From: Apoderus coryli
Taxonomy: Eukaryota; Arthropoda; Insecta; Coleoptera; Attelabidae
DNA: 64,000 bases
Direction of reading: 5' to 3'
Assembly (NCBI GenBank): GCA_911728435.2
Contig: OU452210.1
Location: 5,580,001 to 5,644,000, forward strand
The translations under genes and the position numbers were made by a program. A model generated the notes under the pieces. That model did no database searches and was not told the DNA's origin. It was given only the letters and a program-made list of their open reading frames with translations. Numbering within the stretch: the stretch's first letter is position 1; each line of letters opens with the position of its first letter. Shown here piece by piece: positions 45,835 to 57,819 of the stretch.

Positions 45835-46509
45835 CTAAAAATGAGTATCATGTCAATGGTATCATATTGACTCAAACTGAGACTGTTAGAAACCCGAAAC
45901 AATAACTTACTGAAAATATTTAATACCAGGAATGATACTTTCATTTTTACACCTCATTGTTTGTTAAATAAACAAACTACCAAACCAAAATAACAAATAT
46001 TAAAAACAATTTTAATCACAAATAGGTATATCTATCAACAATTAAAATATACCACGCATAAACCCATAATTCAATTATAAAACCTATCTGAATTGTTGTG
46101 AAGCCGACTCTGACAGATATTCCCACTACGAGAAATGTCATTTGCGAAAATAGACGCTGTTGCGAAATCTCCTAAATTTAATAAGATTTGGAAAAAAATG
46201 TTTCGTTCATATTGCTGAAAACTAAACAGTATTACAATTTTACCGATAACATTGAATTATTTGATTTTGTCAAGCAGTTTCGTATGACGCAACATATGGA
46301 TTTATTTATAAAACAGATATGTCGCATAAATTCTGTAAGGCGAACGACAAAATAGTTTTAAATATGGCAGCTCTGTACTGAAAATAAGTGACTGAGGAGC
46401 ATGCGTAGTTCGAGAAAACTCTGCATACCCGTTACACTTTTTGATATTCGGCTGGATTTAATTAGCATTCTAGAGTACATATATAATATAAGATTTCTAT
46501 GGACCTAAC

Positions 46510-48775
46510 GGATAAATTTAATTTGACGCGGATGCTCAAAATGTCAACTTGTTGTCACTAATAGATATGCATGAAATGTATCGATATATATTCTTTCTCT
46601 CATTAATAGAGATAGTTGTAGTTAATTATTTCGAGTTAGACATTCCAGTTTTTTATTGTTTCACTTACACATTTATTGAAGTATTACTATTAGTTAGTAT
46701 AGTTTCATAAAAGGCACATATTTTTAATATTTCACTGAAACTGTTAATTTCTAATAAATTCCAATTAATGTTAGTTCAGCAGATATACAATTTGCTTTTG
46801 GAATTCCGTCTCTTAAACTGATTTATCGACCACTGTAGGTACCTATATCTGTATTTTGCTAGATTTATATAGTTTTGCCTATTTATGTAGGGCCCTGACT
46901 TAAGAATTAAGTCAGTTGTTTCGTAACTCTGGGATATTTGTCAGCCCTTCTCTATTTTGCATAGGAGCAACCCTTGAATTTTTGCTACAGTAATTTGTAC
47001 GTAATTATCTACACTATATTAGGTATATTATATTATTCATATAAGAAAACTAATTTGACTAAAAGAAAATTCAAAATCTAAAAGCAATTCTCCGGCTGCA
47101 GGTGTGTAGGAAACGAAATTATTAATCGATTATTTGTTACTCTTTAGAACATATTTCTTTCTAAATTGAAAATGGGAGAATATAGAGCAAAACAATTCTG
47201 CAGATTTGATATAATTCGTAATAATTTAGATGATAAATGCATTTTCGAATTACACACAACATTTTGATATTTTCTGGTTAAGTTCATATAATTTTTGTTT
47301 AATTTACTCGTACCTTAACTTTTTGGTATGAAAAGTTTTTAGTTATTCAATTCTGACATAAAATATAAGTTTGTTTGGTTAAAACAGACACATAGAGGTT
47401 TAACGGCACTACTTTAGGAAACTTTTCTGCTAATGCGGAATACTACCACGGACTATATATTTATTTTTATATTCTCCTCCAAGAGAGTGAAGAGAAAAAA
47501 CAAATTGCAGTAAACGTCGTTTTAAATTTATTTTTGTTGTTTTATTGTTAAGGAATGAAAAATGCCCTGTGACATGAACATTAAGCCAGATTTAAGGCTG
47601 AGCTCTACTATATTTATAAGATTTCGATTATAGATGCTCTAATAATGGTATAATTTAAATAACCACGAATATCAAGATTTTATACATTTTGTTTGCTTGC
47701 TAAAATAAAACAAATTTTAATTTTTGATGAATATTGTTAAAATTATTTTTATTAAAGCTATAAACTGATTTTATACCTTTTATTGTTTTACAATCGATTA
47801 GTACACCAAATAAAATAATTTTTCTGCCAACCATCATATATATGAATAAATTGAATTTTTGAATGTAACCGCAGATTAACCCTAGCCCCCACCGGTTGGA
47901 CTTTTTTTTGCCAAAATGCTAGAACACATAATGGACACCTAGCACAACTTAGCACACCAAATATTAGAGGTAGCACACCAACAGTTTAGAACAACAGTTC
48001 CCTTGCATCCTGATGGAACAAGAGTCTGTTCAGCTAACCCAATTACTATCAATAATTTACAATAGAAGATACAATTTGTATAATCAAACATGTAATATTT
48101 AACAAAGAGATGACAATTGACTAACTTAACCTAAGATTAACCACAGATAATACAGAAAATCAGGAATACATTACATTGATTAATTAATTTCCACCTCGCA
48201 CATGTTCCAATCAAAAATTGTACTCGCCTTCTTCATGTATTTTCATCATTTGAACAAATTTACTTAATTCTCTGAATGTAAGTGTGTACTTTGTTTTTCT
48301 TTGTATAGAAGTTTCACAATGTATTATGTTAGTTTAATCTGTCTATTGTCAAATTATTAATGTTAATGCTATTATTTATTTTAATGAAATATTTGAACAG
48401 ACTATTAGATTGCCAATATGTCAAATTATGATTTGTAATAATTTTCTGTCAGATTAAAATTATAAAAAAAATACAAAATGCGAATTTTGATATGAAACGC
48501 GGAACTTAAAGGAGGTTAAAATAAAATAGTAAGCAACCTTTTCTAATACATTTCTTCGATATCTCTAACGCGTTTAGATTTAAGTTGAGTAAAGTGTGAC
48601 CCGTCAAGCTCTATGACACTGGAAAAATTCAAATCTGTCTTCCTGCGAATAGCTTAGCTGAATAGCTTCAATGCGACTCACTGTATAAGAAAAATAAAAT
48701 AAGGTAATCATTAAGGTCTAGAATCTAGATAGATGAGCCAGCTAAGCTTTAGTTCTCTGTATTTTTCTGTTCCAG
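46510..48775. other. AT-rich intronic spacer
   Basis: No supported genes or elements. Confidence 0.5.
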
Positions 48776-48919
48776 TGTGTACCAATACCTGGATTAGGAT
48801 TTAGAAGAGGTAGCTACAAGTGCGTCTGCAAAAAGGGATATTATTTTCCAGATATAAAAGCTTCACAGAGATACTATAATGGGACAGAAATTGAAGAAGA
48901 ATACGAAAAGCACATGCTG
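48776..48919 (+). CDS. Third exon of GPR158/CG31760-like receptor (EGF-like module)
   Basis: Exon of exactly 48 codons (phase 0 at both ends), with a TTCTGTTCCAG acceptor and a GTAAGT donor at 48920. It encodes C-V-P-I-P-G-L-G-F-R-R-G-S-Y-K-C-V-C followed by K-K-G-Y-Y-F-P. This spacing is that of the C-terminal half of a calcium-binding EGF-like module, which GPR158/GPR179 and insect CG31760 carry just before the transmembrane bundle. An N-G-T sequon follows, then an acidic stretch (E-I-E-E-E-Y-E-K). The following cysteine-rich linker and seven transmembrane helices were not found between 48920 and 64000, so they probably lie downstream of the window. This is the most diagnostic of the three exons. 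Confidence 0.85.
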
Positions 48920-51440
48920 GTAAGTTCATAATTACAAGTTTTGATCGTCTTGACGTCAACTGTTACTATTACCAAAGATTAAGTGTATAATCTTTCCTAT
49001 TCCTACATAAAATGACACTATGATAAGGGTATTCTTAGTTTTCTATTATCTCAATTGTTTAACGACACCTCAAAATGCGATCAGAAGTAAAAAAAAACTA
49101 ATTTGATACTAATACTATTTTATTACATTTTTGAAATCTCCATAAACTAATTCATATTTCAAAAGCTCAGTCGATTATTTTCCTGGATGAGATTTCATAT
49201 ACCGTGTCGTTAGTTTGGCTCCGAGTCATATATATGAAATATATATCCATAACACGTTGTGACCTGCGACACAGTTGCCGACATTTACGGAGGTGTTAAC
49301 GTAGCCGGGTTATATATCTGAACTACATTTATGATTTTACTTTAAATAGGGATTGAAGGTCAATGTTTTTTCTCTGATGTACGCTTTCACTATGTTCGAG
49401 TGTTGATTTGTTTTTTTTTTTTGTCAGATATTTTATGTTTTACATTGCATTATTACGAAGATATTTTTATTTATTTAGTAGATATAAATTAAGCAAAAGC
49501 AATATTATTTGAACAGAGTATGGAAGTATACAATTCGTTTATAATATTTTTTTATTTCGAGTTATTACGTCTTCAGTAGTTCATTCAAATATAACTTTTT
49601 GTTAAATCAAGAATAGTGGAATAGATAGTAATTATTATTCTAACTAAAACATTTCTGTAAAAATATTTGCCAACATTCAAAAGCCAGATGTAGTTACGCC
49701 TTGAAATAAAACACTAATTAACATGTATTGAATCGATAAGGGCCTTATACCAAGGAAGGTCTATATTATAAGATTGAAACAACATTGATGAAATGCAAGA
49801 AAAAATATTAATTTATGTGGCGTAGATAGAGCTAACAATCTACAAAATAAACGAACCTCATGCTAAGCAGAAATTGTACCTGCAGAAGTCAAATATTGCC
49901 AAAACGTTGCATTAGTAAGATGGAATGAAACATTATTTTAATTATGATTTATTCGTTATGAGTAAAGAATATCTGTATAGACTGAAACAAGATTTAAGAT
50001 TTACATGAAAAAATATATAAATTTATGTGGCATGGTAAACCTATGTATACTTCGATCTAAATGATCGTCCAATATCACGATAAGTAGAAATTGTACACCT
50101 TCTGGAGCAATTCCTCTGTTTCTTGATAACATAGATCTAGATTTTCGGACTTCATACCGAACTGCTCGGATGTGGTCTGTGGAATATGTAGGATTTTGGG
50201 AGTAATAGTACTACAAATGTCATAAAATGTTTTGAGAGCTTCAATCTGAAGCAGACAGTCAATGAAGCTACAAGAGTTAAATAATCTTCGGCAACTTTAA
50301 TAGATATTATCTTGATCTCTAATGAATTAGACGACTATGAAGTGCAAATTAAGGACGTGAGAAACGTAACGACAATTTTTTGGTTTATTGCTATCTTGAA
50401 AAACCTTCAGTTCAAAATGGAACCTTCCTACCTAGAAAACTCGGACAAATGGATATAGATCTAATTACAAGTTTACTTCAAATAACTCCTTTTAATCAAA
50501 TTACTTCTGGAGGATAATTAATCGAAATCTAAGAATTTCTACTTGTAATGAATTTATTCTTAACATATTCGATACAATTGCGGCAGAAAAAGAGATAACA
50601 CGAGAAAAAAATATTATTAAGATCACCCCCTAATATTATTAAAATCGCAATAAGGATCAGTTTTAATGCCTATTTTATTTAAATGTATTGGAAAATAGCC
50701 ATGATTTAACCTTAATCTCGTTCTGGTTGATGAGTAATTTCTACTGAAATTGAAGCCGAAAATATGTGGAATTTGTTAGGTAAACTGGTGTGTATTTGAA
50801 AATACTGGTTATTGGAGGACGCAACCTAGTCACTCCAACTTTTTTCCAATCAAAAATATGTCTATTAAATCGTTGCACACAAAAACCCTGAATATATTAG
50901 TGATATGACATGCAGATTTACGTTACGTACAAGTTTTACAAGTGGCCTATTAGTAGGTATATTACATAAATTAGTAGTACATATATATCAAATACAAGTT
51001 TTAGGCATATTTTTCTATAACATAAAGTTATTCGAAGTAGCTTTAATGTTACAGTACAATATTTAGATTTCATTAATTTCGCAATAATAACCTAAATTAA
51101 ACTAGATTTTCTTTGTGCTTGTTACAATTGCATAATATTGTTTCTTTATAGAACCTCAATATATTGTGGGGAAACCTGTTGCTTATTTATTTTACATTGT
51201 AAATACAAACCACGTTTTCAACTGTATTCTGCTTATTATAGTTACCATTAATAATTACCATGCTCCGAACACAACGATATCAGGGCATAAGCAGCGAACT
51301 GGAGTACAATACGCTCGCAACTTATAAAACGTAAGATCTACATTAGGTCTCCGTGCATCTAGGTTATTTGCAAGCTATGTTTTCATGCACAATTAATTCT
51401 CTGGCTCATCTGTATCTGCTTTGTTGAATTGTTACGTATA
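48920..51440. other. AT-rich stretch downstream of the receptor exon
   Basis: No further receptor exon recognised. No element termini identified. Confidence 0.45.
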
Positions 51441-51697
51441 CCGGGTAGTTATGCAAAATCTTTGGACTTTGTTGGATTGTTTCTTGTTATGTTTTTGTTT
51501 ATACGGTATTATGTATTACCTACACCAAACTTTAGATTAAGATACAGTTTTCGTGTTCCTGTTGTTTTGATATAAGGGTGACATAAAATTTTCCCATTTT
51601 TATCTGTTGCATTTTTTTACATGTTCAGAACAGCGGTATTATGTAATAGTTTTAAAACCATACCTTCGCAACTTTTAATAATATTTAGTGAACCCTG
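51441..51697. mobile_element. Possible mariner-like MITE
   Basis: TATA-CCGGGTAGTTATGCAAA on the left and AGTGAACCCTG-TATA on the right are roughly inverse and TA-flanked. No coding. The terminal match is short, so this may be coincidence. Confidence 0.35.
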
Positions 51698-52449
51698 TAT
51701 ATTTTCACGTGGATAAAAATCACCGCACTGGCCTCCGCAAATCTAAATAAGGAAAAAGGCTCAAGGTTTATAGAAAAAATTAAACTGTCAAAATATTAAA
51801 CCAGATGTCATATAAAAAAATTCTTTTTTTGCCTTTTTTAATCAGGGAAATAAAAATTTGCAAGGCCAATGGATGGATGGAAATCACTAAAGTAGCTCGC
51901 GTAAAATTTATATTTGAGTAGTACGAAAATTGCACTAACTTTGTCATTATTTACATTTATTAATTTTAAAATATTTATAAAAATTTACTAAATGAAATAG
52001 ATCATTGTTTTTATATAAAATGGCATATTAAAAGGTGTGATCGTTAGGGTGCACCAAATGAGAATACCAATTAAAAACATGAAAAAAATAAATTTTGGTT
52101 CCTATTTAAAATAAAAAAAAGGTAATACGTATTTCTTATACACCCTGTATGACCTAAACTCTGAATATATTTTTTGGAATTCGCATGTTCCACAACCACA
52201 AGAATAAATAGGTTAAAGCAACATTCTTGTGCTTATACCTACTCTAACTGAAACTGAGAACTTCTAATAGATGATCGAGAAAAATCATCCTGTAATGTAA
52301 GATTCGGAGGGTAAAAATATGTTTTAATAACTCTTGATTACAAAATAATTGGCGATACCTACCTTATGTAAATATTTATTCTTTTTAACTATATATTAAA
52401 TTTATCTTCTTAAAATCTATTTTTGCTTTTATTAGTAGGTTTAATTACT

Positions 52450-52510
52450 TCACATATCATTATCCAAAACTTTCACAATTGTAAACGGACCCCGAAATTT
52501 TCAATCAATA
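52450..52510 (-). pseudogene. Ty3/gypsy integrase tail remnant
   Basis: A minus-strand 16-codon stretch reads K-F-R-G-P-F-T-I-V-K-V-L-D-N-D-M. This fits the GPY/F module at the integrase C-terminus of Ty3/gypsy elements. Nothing else of the pol gene is clear, so it is a small trace. Confidence 0.4.
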
Positions 52511-53098
52511 CTTGATAAATATTATAATTTTAATCCAACGTTGAGGATAGTTTATATTGAGCCATCGACGTATACCTTTTCCATAATGAGGAGGTGCCCG
52601 CCCAACTTGATCCAGCCATCCTGACAAAAACTTATTGGAACGTCCTCCATGAAAATATTGAAATCGTTATTTCTTAGCTGATAAAAATCTGCTGAATTGA
52701 GCCTGTTGGGAAAATATGGGGGTCAGAAAAATTATTATCTTGTAAACCCACCCAAACATTCGCTTTGAATTCATACTGAACTTACCGTGGAGATGCTCGT
52801 GACGTGACGATTGCGATAGTTTACTTCTTCATTTCTTGTGAAAGCAAGTTGCAAAATGCTAATCGTCCTTCTGGATCTTCTGTTTGTAAGTGTTGGACCG
52901 CTTTTGAAATAGTAATTTATAGTGAAAACATACAAGGGACCTTTTTTGTTACAAAATTTCAAATATTGCCCTTTCTTTATATTTTGATCCATATAAACCG
53001 CTGGTGAAGTATCCCGATTAAAAGTTGTATCACCTTGTATATATAGGTATATGCATGTATGCCAAAATTTGCCTGAACTAGAGTTTCTTTGGAGCACC

Positions 53099-54021
53099 TA
53101 GTGATGCACGGTCCGAATATTACCATCAGAATTTCCGGTTATATTACGTAATATTACCTCTACCATCCGGTAACGTTACATTGTTACTGTAATATTTCCG
53201 AAAAATTTCGTTAATTTTCGGGGTAATATTCCCGGTAATATTCTCTTCAATATTACGTTAAAGGTGGTACCTAACTTGTTTCAACATGCTGCAACACGTC
53301 TAGTGATAGCTGTTGCTTAGCTCTTACGCCATCGCTATAATATGTGAAGCTCGTTTACATACGAACTAATCGGAAATTCTTACACAATAACCGTGCCGAA
53401 ATGAAAAATGTTGTATTAATGACCCCATCAACAGTTACAAATACTTTTAATGAAACTGAATCTGATTTATCCGAGGATTTGTCTGCGGATGAGGGTTTAG
53501 CAAATAATGACTAAATATTTATTTTTACCGACTGAAAACTATTTTTATCATATGTACCTATTCTTTGGCCTATCTAAGAATTGTGTGATTAAGTTTTAAC
53601 GTTTTTTTTCAGTTTGTGATATGTTGTGATAAAAACACAAGTTACCTTTTTTAATTATTAATCAAGAGTTAATATTTATTTATAAATTTTGTTTTCATAT
53701 AATCTTTATGTTTACTACTGCACATCAAAATAATATATTATGTTATTTCTAATAAACATAACCTGCATACTTAACTTATTTTTTTTTTATTATAAAATTT
53801 GTATTACTATATAGTTTCAGATTTCAGTTTATTTTGTGTTTTATTGACCTTAGAGCCATATAATTGAGGCAATTATTGTTTAATTTCTTAAAGCTTCTTT
53901 GCATATTGTAAAACCAGCTTTTTCTAAGTTGTTCAGCAATATTACCTAATATTACCTAAAATTACGTAATATTTCCAATGTTCTTACCAAAAAATAAATT
54001 ACCTGTAATTTTGCATCACTA
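53099..54021. mobile_element. Non-autonomous hAT transposon, 923 bp
   Basis: Termini TAGTGATGCACGG and, inverted, TAGTGATGCAAAA, flanked by a perfect 8-bp duplication GGAGCACC (53091-53098, 54022-54029). Subterminal zones are packed with GGTAATATT-type motifs in both orientations (53115-53265 and 53938-54008), likely binding sites for the transposase. A 37-codon frame from 53401 (M-K-N-V-V ... N-N-D) may be the C-terminal trace of a transposase. Confidence 0.9.
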
Positions 54022-54029
54022 GGAGCACC

Positions 54030-55365
54030 AATAGGGGAAATCGTTGCAAGAGGTAATAATTAATATCTACCTAAACTGTGAGTTACTACATCCTACAGCA
54101 TCATCGAATTACAAATCAAAATCAATGAGTGTAGCTGCCAATACATGTATTATTGCCATGCAGTATGTGTCGAAACTAATTTAGTTAAACTTCCACTTTA
54201 ATGCATGTGCGGCTTCATGTATAGATATTCAAAATCTTATGGAATTCATTTAAACAATTACATCTTTTATTAGAAATACAAGAAATCCCTTGAGGGATTT
54301 CCCAGTTGTTTTGTGGTAGTTTTATCTATGACAAAAGTCATTGAGGGTTACATAAAAAAGTAAACAAAACCAGTAACGTACTAATATGCTTACAAAAGTG
54401 GATTAATCGGTATTGAATATAAATTTGTACAATTTTCTGAAATTCCTTGTTTTTTAAGATTCAGCCATGACTTATAAATGAATATTTTTTGAGGTTCAAT
54501 TATGGCGTTAATAATTTACGGTGGAATTCATTCGATGCTTGTAATAATCTGCAGAGGCAGAGTATGGAGTGAGTGAAAATTATATAATCGGCCATGCTCT
54601 CCTGTGGTAGAGTCAACCGTGGTTGTGGTGCTTCAGACAGACACACTCGCTTTCTTTCTTTTTTTGAGCTGGATGGTAGATACAACCAATATCGCTCCTA
54701 TACAAAAATTGCTCATAGAATTGATCAATTTATAATTAATTATAAAACATCTTCTGTGGAGACGACTCTGTATTTCCACATCTTTTGGATATGTAAAGTC
54801 ACTAATTTTTTCCAAAATGCTATATTTCGCATTCCAAGGAATGTGTAAAATTTATTTACGTCGTAAAAAAAGAAGTTTGAGTATTTAATGCTTTATACTG
54901 CAAGTGTGCTTTACATTTTATAACAGAGAACTGAAAGAGAAGAAATTTATGGTATTGTCAACTATCTCAGAGAGAACGATTAAGATATTCTCGAGGTATT
55001 TTATAGGCACTTTCGTTCAGAAAATGTGCCAAGCATGCAATAATTTTGTCAGAGCATGGAAATCCAAAACGATTTGTTGAAAATAAAACCACGAATAATA
55101 AGTGCTTGGCATTACATATTCCATATATTTTCAAATTTTATGCTAATACACCAAAAATTTTAAATGTTTTTAAAGTGTAGTCGTACCTACAACTACTCTT
55201 ATTACCATAACGAATACCAGTTTCCTTCAGAATAATTTAAATCACATTATGCAGCAAAGAACATCCTGAGCCTAGGGCGGAACGTATTGAGGGCGACAAA
55301 TTATCCGCAAAGGCCAAAATTTAATCTATGAACCATAGAATAGAGAATTTCATATTGTGACATTA
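54030..55365. other. AT-rich spacer
   Basis: Overlapping short frames at 54500-54850 have no recognised domain. No gene supported. Confidence 0.45.
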
Positions 55366-55369
55366 TTTA

Positions 55370-55812
55370 TATGGCTCTGCTTTGCGCACAGTAGAATTGA
55401 ACAGAATTCAAAAAATAGAAAACTCAAATTTCAGATTCTCATTTGGAATTCGAAAATATGACCACATAAGCTATAAAATAATTGAAATGAAACGACTAAA
55501 AATTAAAGGTTTGTTCAAGTTGCAGTTTTGTTTATTTAGCTGCTAAATATTATAATGAACTTCCTAATTCAATATAGAGTCATTTGCTTCCTAACTTTTA
55601 AAATTTACTTAAATCACATCTCCTCGAATTATTAACTTTACATAAATTTAATTTTGTTGTTAGACAAGAATAACGCTGAATGAACGATATCTCACCTTTT
55701 CAGAGTAGACACAAACATTGATTTAAATGGTGGCGTGTAATTATTATTGAAAATGATATATAAAGTGGTTTGTATTTCTTATTACTGAATAAAGCTGATT
55801 ATTATTATTAAC
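55370..55812 (+). pseudogene. CR1-like LINE 3' end
   Basis: The plus-strand frame reads R-I-Q-K-I-E-N-S-N-F-R-F-S-F-G-I-R-K-Y-D and D-H-I-S-Y-K (55403-55470), then drifts to a stop at 55544. This parallels I-Q-R-V ... L-R-Y-I-Y-G-I-R-K-F-D in the element at 56.1-57.8 kb. It ends with an ATT repeat near 55800, as LINE 3' ends do here. Confidence 0.7.
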
Positions 55813-56123
55813 TGTAGCAACTGCTGACCTATATCAAATTAAGTCCAAACATAGGAGGCGATTTATGGAAATTGAAGAAACAATTCTCCAAAAAGGTACC
55901 TAAATTTCATAGAATAAGCAACAGAAGTAGTGAAAATGTTTTTAGTGCAGTTTCCAATTCCATTTCAATGTAAGTACAATTCTTATACTGATTCCTCCAT
56001 TTCTTCGCTTTGTACAATCTGAAGCATGCATCTATGACAGGATCGAATAGAGACAAATGACATCATTTCCGTGGGGTGTTGGTTTTGTATAATAAACGAA
56101 TGCAGACTAAAACCTGTCCTGAA

Positions 56124-57815
56124 AATAATAATAATAATAATAATAATTCAGTTTATTTGTAATCCAAAAGTACATGAATAAAATTACAAAATTAAACATA
56201 TTCTTAATATCAGATATCAGACTACAAAAAGGGTTAAAAGGCAGTCATAGACTGATTTTTAATTTTAACCCGCCCTTCCTTTTCGAGAAACATTAAAGAT
56301 AATAAACAAACCAATGATCGTGCATTCTTACTTAGTAGTTAGTAAACAGAAAAAAAAAATTAAAAAAAAACTATACAAACAAAAAAGAAGCATAAAAATC
56401 CTAAGAATTAGAAAACCTAACCATAATTCAAAACAATGTACAGATTTGGAGACGCAAGAAGTACAAATTATTTATTTAATAAAAATGATCGGTAGGCACC
56501 TCTGAAACCGGACACAGTTAATTCCTTAAATTTTGAAGGGATTCGATTATACATAGCATAAATGTTGAATGAAAAAGACCTCAAAAATATTGCACTGTGA
56601 TGCGGTGGAGGAGACAACAACCCCTTGTACCTTAAATTCAGTGTATGAACGTCAGAGCGAAAACTGATTTTATTATATAGATAAGGGGGATGTCGTCGGA
56701 TTATAATTGAGTGAAACAAACATGACATGTGTAATTTACGTCTATTATCCATGTCCAACCACCTGACATCCTTAAGTTTATATGAAACTGGATCGAACTT
56801 TCTAATGCCGTAGATGTAACGCAAGCAACACTTTTAAACTCTCTGTATTCTAGTTCTATCAATAGATGTTAAACACGGACCATACACAGCATCCCCATAG
56901 TTCAAATGACTTAGAACCAGACTGTCAGTCAACATAGTTTTTAGCTTTATTGAAAGCAAATACCTATGGGGATATAGCATCTTTAAGTTAGCATAGGCTC
57001 TACATAAGCATTTTGTTATATGTTGTGTGAATCTTAACTCCGTATCAAGTTCCAAACCGAGGTTTCTACTTACCAGCTTTTTAGGAATTGGTATATCATC
57101 CATGACAATGTCAAGGTTGTCAGACACCAAATTTTTATTTTTACCAAATACCAACAAGCACGACTTTTTCGGATTTATTGACATTTGGTGTCTCTTTGAG
57201 ATTACTAGCAAATTATTCAAGTCCTGATTTATTATGAAATTAGCTGCAGCTACATCCTGGTGATTGAAAGAAAATTTAACTTGCCGATCATCGGCATACT
57301 CATAATTGGCGCAGTGTAGCAAACTTTTGTGAATATAAGCCGTGTAGAGGCAAAACAGCAGAGGAGAGAGGACAGAACCCTGTGGAACTCCACATAGGAT
57401 ATCCCCCACCTCCGATCCCCCCTCATTAGTTTTCACAAACTGCATTCTATTACTTAAGAAGCTCCTTAACAATGCAACTGACGACAGGGAAAAACCAACA
57501 TAGTGCAAAATTGACAATAAGATGTCATGATTTACCCTATCGAAAGCCTTCGAATAATCCAACAAAATCAAAGCTGTTGTTCTTCCTAAATCAATGTCAT
57601 GTATTATATCATCTATCAGATCTAACAGTGCCGTAATGCAACTATACCCCTTTCTAAAGCCCGACTGTCTGTAAGGCAATATTTCGTATTCATTAATAAA
57701 GTCCATTATCTGGATGCACATAATCTTTTCCAGCACTTTTGACAAAGGAGACAAAATCGAAATCGGCCTTAAATCGTTAACATCGTTCACTACATTTTTC
57801 TTAGGAAGAGAATCA
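56124..57815 (-). mobile_element. 5'-truncated CR1-like LINE
   Basis: Minus-strand insertion whose 3' tail is the AAT microsatellite at 56124-56147. The 5' limit lies near 57815, where similarity to reverse transcriptase stops. 5' truncation and a microsatellite tail are normal for target-primed LINEs. Confidence 0.8.
56468..57790 (-). pseudogene. CR1-like reverse transcriptase with one nonsense codon
   Basis: One frame throughout: 57790-56834, a TAA stop, then 56831-56468 in the same frame. Motifs in order: D-L-R-P-I-S-I-L, Q-S-G-F-R-K-G-Y-S-C, L-L-D-Y-S-K-A-F-D-R-V-N-H, G-V-P-Q-G-S-V-L-S-P-L-L-F, and catalytic Y-A-D-D, then L-N-Y-G-D-A-V-Y-G and Y-G-I-R-K-F-D. This is a CR1/Jockey-like RT. 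The only visible lesion in about 440 codons is the stop after I-Q-R-V, where related copies have Q or K, consistent with a single C-to-T change. It lacks endonuclease, so it could not move alone. A fairly recent copy. Confidence 0.88.
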
Positions 57816-57819
57816 AGTC

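Larger units (their letters stand above)
44894..46501 (-). mobile_element. P-element-like transposon, 1,608 bp
   Basis: The left end reads CACAGAAATCTTATATTATA and the right end, on the other strand, CATAGAAATCTTATATTATA. The match continues to about 36 bp (ending ACTCTAGAATG), with looser similarity to about 130 bp. A perfect 8-bp target duplication, GACCTAAC, flanks it (44886-44893, 46502-46509). Inside is a THAP-domain frame on the minus strand. THAP DNA-binding domain, CA-starting termini and 8-bp duplication together point to the P superfamily. There is no room for the full transposase, so it is internally deleted. Confidence 0.85.

Noticed and set aside
54500..54848. Overlapping frames on both strands
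   Set aside because: Shadows of one another without family resemblance.
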